A stretch of DNA of 64,000 nucleotides from Actinocatenispora sp963805605 (lineage in GTDB: Bacteria > Actinomycetota > Actinomycetes > Mycobacteriales > Micromonosporaceae). Shown piece after piece: positions 16,427 through 23,370 of this stretch (position 1 is its first letter; every line of letters starts with the position of its first letter). The DNA lies in the NCBI GenBank assembly GCA_963805605.1, contig CAWDUX010000001.1:682001-746000 (forward strand), in the 5' to 3' direction. A program made the translations under genes and the position numbers. A model generated the notes under the pieces. The model had not been told where the DNA came from. It did not search any database and was given only the letters and a program-made list of their open reading frames with translations.

Positions 16427-16672
16427 GTGGAGTTCGCGGGGTTACCGGCTGTCGCGCCGGTGTGCCGGGAGTTGGAGCCGCCGGCCGACGTACGCAACCG
16501 GCTGTTGTGGCGGGACGTGCAACGGGTGCTGGCCGTACACCAGCCGGGGATCGACGGGGTCTGCCTGAGCTGCGGGCAGCCGTGGGAGTGCTGGGCGCAC
16601 CGTACGGCGCGGCGTGCGGTAGCCGCGTCCCAGTTCGGTGCGCCGCAGCGGGATCTGGTCGGGTGCCGCTGA
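16427..16672 (+). CDS. Small CxxC protein of the XRE/DUF397-associated arm (module 1, gene A)
   Basis: An 81-residue protein of no family I recognise. The centre reads NRLLWRDVQRVLAVH followed by a compact cysteine cluster CLSCGQPWECWAHRTAR, which could bind zinc (C-x2-C plus a third Cys). The gene at 38219-38533 encodes a clear paralogue (DRLLWMDAQRVLAIH ... CAQCGQDWPCWAYRTAR). GTG 16427 is preferred because AAGGAG ends eight bases before it; the GTG at 16418 overlaps that site. Its sixth codon is the rare TTA (16442-16444), a possible bldA control point. The gene precedes the winged-helix gene by one base and is translationally coupled to it. Confidence 0.75.
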   Translation: MEFAGLPAVAPVCRELEPPADVRNRLLWRDVQRVLAVHQPGIDGVCLSCGQPWECWAHRTARRAVAASQFGAPQRDLVGCR

Positions 16673-16673
16673 G

Positions 16674-17054
16674 ATGTACCAGTCACGGGGAACGCCGACG
16701 ATCACCGACGGTCTGCTCGCGGTGATCGAGGTACTGATGAACGCCCCGACGCCCCTCAGCGTCGCCGCCCTGGCGGTCGCGACCGGCCGCTCGACGGGCA
16801 CGGTACGGCGCGCGCTGCTGGACATGGAGCACCTCGGCTGGTCGGTGCGACGGCGCTACCGCCGACCGTCGCGCGGCGGCTCCGCCCCGGACGGCTGGTC
16901 GCTGACCGACGCCGCACGGCCCTTCGCCCGGTCGGTGTTCGGACCGTTCAGCGCGGAGAGCAAAGAACCTGCGCCGGCTCACGAGCCGCGCTCGATCGGC
17001 CGGGTCGATGATCGGGGCTGCAACCTCGGCCCGTCCGCGGGAGGTCGACGATGA
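16674..17054 (+). CDS. Winged-helix DNA-binding-like protein (module 1, gene B)
   Basis: A 126-residue protein starting at ATG 16674, one base after the stop of gene A. The body looks like a winged helix: TITDGLLAVIEVL, LSVAALAVATGRSTGTVRRALLDM (helix-turn-helix) and a basic wing YRRPSRGG followed by GWSLTDAAR. The gene at 37917-38228 is a paralogue (PRITDHVQSIVDGL, LTVRELAARLGW, VWSLSDAGR). It overlaps the next gene by four bases (ATGA). The likely role is DNA binding within the module; targets are unknown. The C-terminal tail from about residue 95 is not conserved between copies. Confidence 0.75.
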   Translation: MYQSRGTPTITDGLLAVIEVLMNAPTPLSVAALAVATGRSTGTVRRALLDMEHLGWSVRRRYRRPSRGGSAPDGWSLTDAARPFARSVFGPFSAESKEPAPAHEPRSIGRVDDRGCNLGPSAGGRR

Positions 17055-17470
17055 CCGCCGTACTGCGCACCCAGGAGACCAGCGCCGACAGCACGCCGCC
17101 GTGGCGGCCGTACGAGCTCGGTGCCCGTACCGGCTTCGTCATCGTGCTGCGATCACTGGGCACCGGCCGCTGCGGCGAGGGCTGGCCGGGGGAGTACTGG
17201 TGCGGGGACGCGGCACCAGGCTGTGTGGTGGATCGGCTGGAGTACACCAACTTCCGCACCGGCCGGCTCGCCGCGGCGAAGATCGCCGTCTACGACCGGG
17301 CCTGGGATGCGGTCTCCGCCTGGGCGCGTCACCTGGGCGAGGTGCACCGCGCCGATGCCGTGCCGCACCAGTACGCGATGGAGGTACGCCCGCTGTCGCC
17401 CATCGTCGACCGGCAGAGTGTGCCGCCGCCGGTCTGCTGTCCGCCCGGCCCGGCCGCTGCGGCCCCGTGA
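17051..17470 (+). CDS. Unrecognised small protein (module 1, gene C)
   Basis: A 139-residue protein that I do not assign to a family. The conserved part matches the gene at 37564-37890: PPWRPYELGARTGFVIVLR against PPWRTLRLHDRDGVVVVLR, and FRTGRLAAAKIAVYDRAWDAVSAW against LRTGQPRAARIAVWSSPMDALAAW. It is predicted cytoplasmic, without signal or membrane segments. ATG 17051 overlaps the stop of gene B (ATGA) and has a GGGAGG ribosome site. The Pro/Cys-rich C-terminal tail (VPPPVCCPPGP) is unique to this copy. As the last gene of a tightly coupled A-B-C operon, it probably works with the two upstream proteins. Confidence 0.75.
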   Translation: MTAVLRTQETSADSTPPWRPYELGARTGFVIVLRSLGTGRCGEGWPGEYWCGDAAPGCVVDRLEYTNFRTGRLAAAKIAVYDRAWDAVSAWARHLGEVHRADAVPHQYAMEVRPLSPIVDRQSVPPPVCCPPGPAAAAP

Positions 17471-17711
17471 CGCGCGGGCCCGGCCGGGCCGCCTCCCTGG
17501 TATGCGATCCCATCCGGCCGGGCTCGCGCTCCATCCGTCAGATCGTGACATTCATCCCGCGAAGGTCTGGAAAAGCCAAATTTCGGACAGTAAGCTGTTC
17601 ATTACTCAAAGGTGCTCGAAGAATCGGTGGGGCGAGGGTCACGGCCTGCGGACACTGCACAAGGGATCAGCGGCGGGCAGCCCGCGCACGATGATCTCAG
17701 GAGCGTGCGTC

Positions 17712-18965
17712 ATGGTCAGTTTCGCTGATCTGCAGGATGCGAAGCCCGGTCGCTGGCGTACCGCGTCCGATGACTGGCTCGACCTGGCGAAGAAGGCCGA
17801 GCAGGCCGCCGAGGACATCTACGAGCGGGGCCGCGCCGAGCTGAGCAAGCACTGGACCGACCGGGTGGGGGAGAAGGCCGGCCACAAGCTGAGCACCCTC
17901 GCCAACGCCTATCAGGTTGCGGGCGCTGCCATCCGCGGCGTGGTGTCGACGCTGGACGGGCTCGCGGATTCGGTGGCGACCCTGCAGCGCTCGCTGCACG
18001 CGGCGGTCGACTACGCCCACCGGCACGGCCTGGTCATCGACGAGGACGGTACGGTCGGCCGTTCTTCCGACGACGAGGCCGAGGACGACGAGCCGGCGGT
18101 CAGCCAGGCCAACCAGTTGATCCAGGAGGCGATCCGCTCCGCGAGCCGGATCGACCACGAAGCCGGCAGGGAACTGAACAAGCTCGCCGCCGCTGTACGC
18201 GACCACAACCTTCGTCGAACGCTGGACCACACACAGGCCGAGGCGTCCCGCAACGAGATACGGATGATGCGCGAGGCGCTGCCCATCGGCCAGGACCGGG
18301 CGAGCGTACGGGCCTGGTGGTCCTCGCTGAGCCCGACACAGCGACGCGAGTTCGAGCGTGCCGTACCGGTCGAGCTCCACGACCTCGACGGCATACCTGA
18401 GCAGGTGAAGAAGCAGATGGAAGGCTCCGACGGCTACGACCGGGTCAAGATGGTCCGCTGGGCGCAGCGCAACGTGAACAACAGCGACATCGACATCTTC
18501 GACAACAACTGCGCGAACTTCGTCTCCACTGCACTGGAACACGCCGGCCTGAGCGAGAAGTGGGACTTCTGGACCGGCACTCTCAGCGACGACAGTTGGT
18601 GCCACGGCCCACAGTCCGGCGTGACCTGGCTCGACCGCAGGGACTACTCGCACAGCGCCAGCTGGGCGCAGGCCGATGCGCAACGCCACTTCTTTCTTGA
18701 TCACGGCGGAAGGCAGATCCCTCCAGATCAGGCCCAGCCGGGTGACGTCCTCTACTTCGAACAGGCCGGGCCGGACGGTCCTGCTCCGGCAGGCGAGGTG
18801 CACCACGCCGCAGTGGTGACCTCGGTAACTCCGGACGGAGATATTCACTACACACAGCACACGGATCCCAGACTCAACGTGAGTCTCGACGGCAGGATGG
18901 CACACGAAGAAGTGAGGGAAGGAGATCAGCACATCATCGTCGTCCGACCAAAGAAGACCTGGTAG
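17712..18965 (+). CDS. Type VII secretion-like effector: WXG100-like helical N-terminus plus papain-fold amidase domain
   Basis: A 417-residue protein. Residues 15-110 are a long helical hairpin-like region (ASDDWLDLAKKAEQAAEDIY, HWTDRVGEKAGHKLSTLANA), as in WXG100/LXG substrates. A charged helical linker follows to about 240. The C-terminal third is a putative amidase (Amidase_6/NlpC-P60-like) domain: IDIFDNNCANFVSTALEHAG with candidate nucleophile C267, QPGDVLYFEQ, and VHHAAVVTSV with candidate H364/H365. ATG 17712 has an AGGAG site ten bases upstream. It lacks a classical signal peptide, fitting ESX-type export. It probably cleaves cell-wall peptide or another amide. The next two genes (a small ESX-like protein and a membrane protein) look like its partners. 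Confidence 0.78.
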   Translation: MVSFADLQDAKPGRWRTASDDWLDLAKKAEQAAEDIYERGRAELSKHWTDRVGEKAGHKLSTLANAYQVAGAAIRGVVSTLDGLADSVATLQRSLHAAVDYAHRHGLVIDEDGTVGRSSDDEAEDDEPAVSQANQLIQEAIRSASRIDHEAGRELNKLAAAVRDHNLRRTLDHTQAEASRNEIRMMREALPIGQDRASVRAWWSSLSPTQRREFERAVPVELHDLDGIPEQVKKQMEGSDGYDRVKMVRWAQRNVNNSDIDIFDNNCANFVSTALEHAGLSEKWDFWTGTLSDDSWCHGPQSGVTWLDRRDYSHSASWAQADAQRHFFLDHGGRQIPPDQAQPGDVLYFEQAGPDGPAPAGEVHHAAVVTSVTPDGDIHYTQHTDPRLNVSLDGRMAHEEVREGDQHIIVVRPKKTW

Positions 18966-18973
18966 GAGCCGTC

Positions 18974-19294
18974 ATGAGCATGCACATGAGTCCCGGCGAG
19001 GTGACCGGAGCAGGGCGTCAGCTGGCCCGGACCGCACACGAGGTCAAGGCGAAGATCAGGTCGCTGTTCCGGTCCAGTGACACCGCCTCCCACGACAACA
19101 AGGGCTGGAAATCGTCAGCGTCCCTGGACGCCTGTCACCGGGCCTGGGAGAAGCACCTGGATCAGCTCGTGGACAACACGCGACAGACCGGGCAGGATCT
19201 CATCACCGCGGCGGGGCGTGTCAGCGCCACCGACCAGGAGGCGGCCGACCGGCTCAGACACGTACTCGACGACCTTGATCGGCGATCGCCATGA
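18974..19294 (+). CDS. Small helical ESX/EspC-like protein
   Basis: A 106-residue all-helical protein: SPGEVTGAGRQLARTAHEVK in the first helix, a turn with NKGWKSSASLDACHRAW carrying the W-x-x type turn, and a second helix with LDQLVDNTRQTGQDLITAAG. Size and pattern fit the EspC/WXG100-like type VII secretion partner proteins. It starts eight bases after the amidase gene and overlaps the next gene (ATGA at 19291-19294). It probably forms a helical complex with the N-terminus of the upstream effector for export. Substrate status is inferred from family features and position. Confidence 0.7.
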   Translation: MSMHMSPGEVTGAGRQLARTAHEVKAKIRSLFRSSDTASHDNKGWKSSASLDACHRAWEKHLDQLVDNTRQTGQDLITAAGRVSATDQEAADRLRHVLDDLDRRSP

Positions 19295-19695
19295 TCATGG
19301 AACACGAGGAGAAGCAAGTACGACGGGAGACGCGAAAGGTCGTCACGGTCTGCGGATTGTTCGTCGCGACTGTCGGAAGCCTGGTGCTGGACTGGATCGC
19401 GTTGGGTATCGGCCAGGATCTGGTGATGCGACGGGAGCGGACCTGCAACGGTGCCCTGCCGATGCCTACCCTGGCTTTCACCTGTACCTGGATAGGTGCA
19501 GTCCTCGCCGTCGGGGTGCTCATCTTCGCTGCGCTCACCTCGCGTCGCCGGAAACGTTCCGATATCTACAACGCGGTCACCGGCTTGTACACGGCCACCG
19601 CATGGTTCGCCGTGTTCGCCACGTTGGCGGCAGCATTCGCTCTGCACGCCGTGTACGCCGATGCTCCGCTGACACCGTCCCAGTGTTCCGGCTGA
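19291..19695 (+). CDS. Small integral membrane protein, third gene of the ESX-like operon
   Basis: A 134-residue protein with a basic cytoplasmic start (EKQVRRETRK) and three to four predicted membrane helices (VCGLFVATVGSLVLDWIAL, TWIGAVLAVGVLIFAALT, LYTATAWFAVFATLAAAFAL) separated by a basic loop SRRRKRSD. I do not recognise a family. Translation begins at ATG 19291 (overlapping the previous stop) or ATG 19297. Coupling to the amidase effector and the small ESX-like gene suggests an anchoring, immunity or export role in the membrane. Confidence 0.65.
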   Translation: MIMEHEEKQVRRETRKVVTVCGLFVATVGSLVLDWIALGIGQDLVMRRERTCNGALPMPTLAFTCTWIGAVLAVGVLIFAALTSRRRKRSDIYNAVTGLYTATAWFAVFATLAAAFALHAVYADAPLTPSQCSG

Positions 19696-19737
19696 GGCGC
19701 ACCGGTTCGCCAGCGTGAGGGATACCGGGCCGTCGCT

Positions 19738-20691
19738 TCAGCCGACGAGCAGGTCGTGGCGTTCGGTGTCCAGGACGCGCAGCGTGTCGCGGGCGTGCGC
19801 GGTCTGCTGGCCCAGCCGGCTGACCACGTAGTTGACGTGCTGCATGCACTCCTCGACACCCTCGTGCGCCTTCTTGACCTGACGGTGCACCGCAAGGTCG
19901 GCGAAGATGTTGTCGAACCAGACATCGGCGAAGCGCACCATCGACTCGGTGGCCAGTTGCGGGGCGTTGAGCGGCAGGTCGTGTACGTCGAGCAGTTCGG
20001 TACGCAGCGCCGCCAGGCACCGGTCCGCCTGGGTGGCCGCCTGCGCCGCCTGGTCGAGCAGTACGTGTTTCTCGTCGGCGGTGAGCGCGCCGCTGCCGAA
20101 GAACGTGTCGAGTACCGACGGGCCCAGCGCCTCGGTGAGCGTGTCGCGTAGCGCGGTCAACGCCTCCCAGGCCGCGTCGGCGGCCTGCACCGCCTCGGTC
20201 AGCTCCTTCAGCTCGCCGTTGAGCTTGCCGCGCAGTTCGGCGATCTCCAGCACCCGCCGGGCCCGCGGGTCGCCGGACGCGGCGAGGTGGCGTTCCTTCT
20301 CCTCCAGTACCGCGGTGTAGGTGTACGGGGCCTCGGCGAGCACCGACATCCGCTCCTCGGCGGCGTCGAATTCGCGGCTTACCGCATCCAGTCGGGAATC
20401 TGCCTCCTCCAGCCGGTAGCGGGCGGCGTCGGCCTCGGCCCGTTCCCGGCCCAGCTTCTCCTCCCGGGTGCCCATCAGCGACACCAGTATCCGCGACAGC
20501 GAACGGGTCTCCAACCGCTCGACGTCCTGGTCCTCGGTGACGGACACCGCGCGCAGCTCGTCGACCTGCGCCTGCCTCTCGTCCCGGCGTCTGCGCAGGT
20601 CCGCGAGGCGTTCGGTGGTCACCTCGTGTTCGCGGAACGCTTCAGCGGCCTCCGCGAGCCGTCGCTCGATATCGTCGGTCACGCGGGACAT
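19738..20691 (-). CDS. Coiled-coil protein of unknown function
   Basis: A 317-residue, strongly charged, almost entirely helical protein. Heptad-like runs cover about residues 5-120 (ERRLAEAAEAFREHEVTTER, LADLRRRRDERQAQVDELRA, then AEADAARYRLEEADSRLDAV) and 125-175; the C-terminal half (VRFADVWFDNIFADLAVHRQ) is more globular. No catalytic motif is recognisable. ATG 20691 was chosen because the protein begins MSRVTDDIERRLAEA, without a signal peptide. It is convergent with the ESX-like operon and separated by a hairpin from the phosphoesterase gene. It resembles scaffolding or toxic-anion-resistance-like helical proteins only in general character. Confidence 0.75.
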   Translation of the reverse strand: MSRVTDDIERRLAEAAEAFREHEVTTERLADLRRRRDERQAQVDELRAVSVTEDQDVERLETRSLSRILVSLMGTREEKLGRERAEADAARYRLEEADSRLDAVSREFDAAEERMSVLAEAPYTYTAVLEEKERHLAASGDPRARRVLEIAELRGKLNGELKELTEAVQAADAAWEALTALRDTLTEALGPSVLDTFFGSGALTADEKHVLLDQAAQAATQADRCLAALRTELLDVHDLPLNAPQLATESMVRFADVWFDNIFADLAVHRQVKKAHEGVEECMQHVNYVVSRLGQQTAHARDTLRVLDTERHDLLVG

Positions 20692-20731
20692 TTGATCACG
20701 TGAACGCAACGGCGTGCCAACGCCATACCGC

Positions 20732-20770
20732 CGGTGCCCCGACCCGACGTCGCGTCGGGCCGGGGCACCG
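20732..20770 (-). terminator. Strong hairpin downstream of the phosphoesterase gene
   Basis: An 18-bp stem (20732-20749 with 20753-20770) with one mismatch and a TCG loop lies about 40 bases beyond the phosphoesterase stop and just upstream of the coiled-coil gene. It probably terminates phosphoesterase transcription. Confidence 0.7.
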
Positions 20771-20773
20771 GAT

Positions 20774-20827
20774 GGATCGGTACTGCCGGGTGGATCGGTA
20801 CTGCCGGGTGGATCAGTGCCGCGGGGT
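20774..20827. repeat. 18-bp tandem repeat (two exact copies plus one degenerate)
   Basis: The unit GGATCGGTACTGCCGGGT occurs at 20774-20791 and 20792-20809. A degenerate third copy starts at 20810 and contains the phosphoesterase stop codon. The two exact copies lie just outside the gene, suggesting slippage duplication of the gene end. Confidence 0.8.
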
Positions 20828-21928
20828 GAACAGGTCCCACATCGGCCGGACCCCGTTGGCGGTGTCACCGGCGTGCCCGATGTGGCCGAGGTGCCAGTTG
20901 TCCTCGATGGTGGTCAGCAGCGAGTAGTGGTTGTACGGGGTGTGCGACACGACCGGGTGCGCACCGGAGCCGGTGACCACGATGGCGGGGATGATGCCGC
21001 CGCCGTACGTGCCGCCCGGCCAGTTGGCGCTGACCCGCTTGTCACCCTTGGCCACGTACGGCGAGTCGCAGCAGCCGTCGGCCGACTCCCAGCCGCCGGT
21101 CTCGTCGGTGCCGGTGTAGTCGTTCTCGTCGGTGACGATCACGATCGCGCTGTGCTTCGTCCAGGAGCGGGAGTGCCGGATGGTGTCCACCGCGCCCTTG
21201 ACGAACTGGTCGGACTTGGCCTTCAGCGCCGCGTCGTTCGCATCGTCCTTGGTCGAGCCGTACGGGCACGGGGTCTCCGGGTGTCCGGCGACCGAGGAGT
21301 AGACACCGCCGTGCATGTCGTTGCACTGGTTCGGGGTGATCCACACGAAGCTCGGCGCGTGCGAGCTGTTCAGGTCCTTGCCGAGCTGGGTGAAGTCGCG
21401 CACGTGCGACATTCGGGCCGGGTTGCTGTTGATGTCGGAGAACAGCACGAACGGGTTGTGCTTCTTGGCGTACAGCGTGACGTCGCCGGGGCCGAAGCGG
21501 TCCAGCTTGTTGTCCGGCAGCGTGTCGAAGTAGGCGTCCCAGCTGATGTGGTGCGACTCCAGCTGGTCGACCAGGTTGGTGCGGTCCAGGTCGACGACGT
21601 TCTCGTCCTCGTCGTCCTGGATGCCGAAGTTGTCGCCGCCCAGGAATGCCAGGTAGTTGGGCATGCTGGGGTGCGTGACGCCGTAGTAGTGGTCGGCCAT
21701 GCCGTAGTGGTGCGCCAGGCTCGTCATGTACGGCGCGTTGGCGTCGTCGATCACGCTGGACTTCGAGTGGTTCTCCAGCATGATCACGTACACGTGGTCG
21801 AGCTTGGCGCCGTGCCGGTGGTCGCCGGACGGCGCGGCGCCGGCGGACGCGGTCAGCGACATGGCTGCCACGGCGGCTGCCGTCACGGTCGCCGCCGCCG
21901 CCGAGGCGATCTTGGTACGTCGAAGCAT
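20813..21928 (-). CDS. Secreted phosphoesterase (acid phosphatase / phospholipase C family)
   Basis: A 371-residue exported protein. ATG 21928 (ribosome site AGGAGACTCC) begins MLRRTKIASAAAATV, a signal peptide ending near SAGAAPS. The mature protein has the phosphoesterase-family marks: HVYVIMLENHS (metal-binding E-N-H), YYGVTHPSMPNYLAFLGG (conserved threonine/His-Pro-Ser region), FVWITPNQCNDMHG, AIVIVTDENDYTG (D-E) and a late HYSLLTTIEDNWHLGHIG. Family members release phosphate from phosphate esters outside the cell. It is a single-gene unit with its own terminator. No PhoP box was identified in the 190-base upstream gap. Confidence 0.9.
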   Translation of the reverse strand: MLRRTKIASAAAATVTAAAVAAMSLTASAGAAPSGDHRHGAKLDHVYVIMLENHSKSSVIDDANAPYMTSLAHHYGMADHYYGVTHPSMPNYLAFLGGDNFGIQDDEDENVVDLDRTNLVDQLESHHISWDAYFDTLPDNKLDRFGPGDVTLYAKKHNPFVLFSDINSNPARMSHVRDFTQLGKDLNSSHAPSFVWITPNQCNDMHGGVYSSVAGHPETPCPYGSTKDDANDAALKAKSDQFVKGAVDTIRHSRSWTKHSAIVIVTDENDYTGTDETGGWESADGCCDSPYVAKGDKRVSANWPGGTYGGGIIPAIVVTGSGAHPVVSHTPYNHYSLLTTIEDNWHLGHIGHAGDTANGVRPMWDLFTPRH

Positions 21929-22119
21929 CGGGAGTCTCCTAGAGGGAATCGGCCGTCGTGGGGCCGGAGCCTCATCCTGCCATCCGAGGTGGGCCGATGT
22001 CTGCGGCCGTGCCGGAAGTTCCGGGCCGGACAAGCCTGCGTTTCCCTTGCGGCAATCCGATTTCCACGGTCCACGACGCGTCGGTGGCGGTGATGCTCCG
22101 CTCGGTGACGACGAGGTCA

Positions 22120-22440
22120 CTAGGGATGCAGTTCGATGATCGTGGTGGAGTGGGCCGGGAAGGTGTAGCGGAACGCGTTGCCCTCCACGGTCAACCGGTC
22201 GTGCCGGATCTGCACGGTGTCCGGATCCTCGGCGCTGTTGTAGCTGGTGAAGTCCTGCCCGGCCACGGTACTGACCAGCGCCCGGTCACCGTGCCGGTAG
22301 CCGGCGGGTACCACCTGGGTCGTGACGCTGTGGTTGGCGTCCCGGTTGACCACGGCGATACGCAGTACGCCGTCGCGCCCGACCGCCGCCGTGGCGGCCA
22401 GCGCGCGGTAGGTGCCGAACGGGGCGTCGGCCGCCGCCAC
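22120..22440 (-). pseudogene. C-terminal fragment of a glycoside hydrolase (alpha-L-arabinofuranosidase-like)
   Basis: About 106 residues remain: YRALAATAAVGRDGVLRIAV, VVNRDANHSV, VSTVAGQDFTSYNSAEDPD and the final FPAHSTTIIELHP, the beta-sandwich C-terminal domain typical of GH51-like arabinofuranosidases and related glycosidases. The catalytic domain is absent: the frame starts abruptly next to the end of an IS605-type remnant at about 22445. The insertion or an associated deletion removed the 5' part. The exact parent family is uncertain from this tail alone. Confidence 0.65.
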
Positions 22441-22492
22441 CGGGGTGCTCCGGTCTTCAGGTCGGGGGTGAAGGCCCGCGCTGGGAGGGCCG

Positions 22493-22865
22493 TCAGGCCC
22501 GAGCAGTGGCTTGAACCGGGCGGTTCTGCTGCTCGATGTACTGACGCATGACGCTCAGTGGCGCCCCGCCGACGGAGCCCGCGAAGTATGAACCGGACCA
22601 GAGTTTGTTGGCCCGGTAGTAGTGGCGTACGAGGTCGGGGAACTCCTGCCGCATCCGCGGCTGGACACGCCCTTGAGGCTGTTGACCAGCTTCGCGAGGG
22701 CGACCTTGGGCGGGAAGTTGACGAGCAGGTGTACGTGGTTGTTCTCGGCGTTGAACTCGACGAGCTCGGTCTCGAAGTCCGCGCACACCGCCCGCATGAT
22801 CTCGCCCATCCGGCGAGGTGGTTGTCCCCGAACACGCGGTGCCGGAACTTCGTCACGAAGACCAA
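22493..22865 (-). pseudogene. tnpA: tnpA (Y1 HUH transposase of IS200/IS605 family), multiply frameshifted
   Basis: Three frames carry recognisable pieces in order: MVFVTKFRHRVFGDNH (N-terminus, frame starting 22865), EIMRAVCADFETELVEFNAE with the HUH motif ENNHVHLLVNFPPKVALAK, and finally FPDLVRHYYRANKLWSGSYF with the catalytic-tyrosine helix SVMRQYIEQQNRPV. A functional TnpA of about 130-140 residues would make single-strand cuts for peel-and-paste transposition. Two frame breaks make this copy inactive unless they are sequence errors. Confidence 0.85.
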
Positions 22866-22867
22866 GT

Positions 22868-23336
22868 GACGGACTCAGGCTGCGACAGGCGGCGCGGGAG
22901 GCGGACGAGAAATACATCTCGGACGGGGAATTGTCCCGGCTGCTGATCACCGAAGCGAAACTGACGCCCGAGCGGGCGTGGCTGGGCGAGGTGTCCAGCG
23001 TGGTGTTGCAGCAGGCCCTCGCGGACCTGAACACGGCGTACCGTAACTTCTTCGCCTCGGTCACGGGCGAGCGTAAGGGCCGCATGGTGGCCCCGCCCCG
23101 GTTCCGGTCCCGCAAGGACAACCGGCAGGCCATCCGGTTGACCAGGAACGGCCGGTTCAAGGTCCTGGACAACGGCCTGCTGTGGCTGCCGAAGATCGGC
23201 GATGTGCGCGTGCGCTGGTCGCGCAGCCTGCCGTCCGAGGCCAGCTCGGTCACGGTGGTCCGGGACGCGGCAGGCCGGTACTTCGCGTCGTTCGTGGTGA
23301 CGATCGACCAGGACGAGACGCTGCCGCCCTCGGGCG
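22868..23336 (+). pseudogene. tnpB: tnpB fragment (N-terminal half only)
   Basis: The open frame reads LRLRQAAREADEKYISDGEL, SRLLITEAKLTPERAWLGEV, SSVVLQQALADLNTAYRNFF, then PPRFRSRKDNRQAIRLTRN, LPKIGDVRVRWSRSLPSEAS and DAAGRYFASFVVTIDQDETL, the wedge and early beta-barrel regions of TnpB. The first about 30 residues and everything after about residue 190, including the RuvC DED triad and zinc finger, are missing. It cannot be an active RNA-guided nuclease. The fragment ends next to dinB. Confidence 0.85.
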
Positions 23337-23370
23337 GACGGACCGCAGCCCGCCCGGCAACGCGCAGTAG

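Larger units (their letters stand above)
22445..23345. mobile_element. IS605-type (IS200/IS605 family) element remnant with divergent tnpA and tnpB fragments
   Basis: Pieces of a TnpA on the minus strand and a TnpB on the plus strand lie back-to-back, the IS605 layout. TnpA is frameshifted; TnpB lacks both ends including the RuvC nuclease part. The right edge stops about 25-35 bases before the dinB stop codon, and the left edge abuts a truncated glycosidase gene. Ends are given approximately because the subterminal hairpins could not be delimited with certainty. Confidence 0.75.

Noticed and set aside
18974..19294. Antitoxin or immunity role for the small helical gene behind the amidase
   Set aside because: Size and helix-turn pattern fit an ESX partner better; immunity is more plausible for the following membrane protein, but neither can be shown from sequence.
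20714..22093. 459-codon frame opposite the phosphoesterase gene
   Set aside because: Val/Arg/Gly-rich antisense shadow; the minus strand carries a full signal peptide and phosphoesterase motifs.
22868..23336. Active TnpB RNA-guided nuclease
   Set aside because: The fragment ends before the RuvC catalytic residues and zinc finger, so nuclease function is excluded for this copy.
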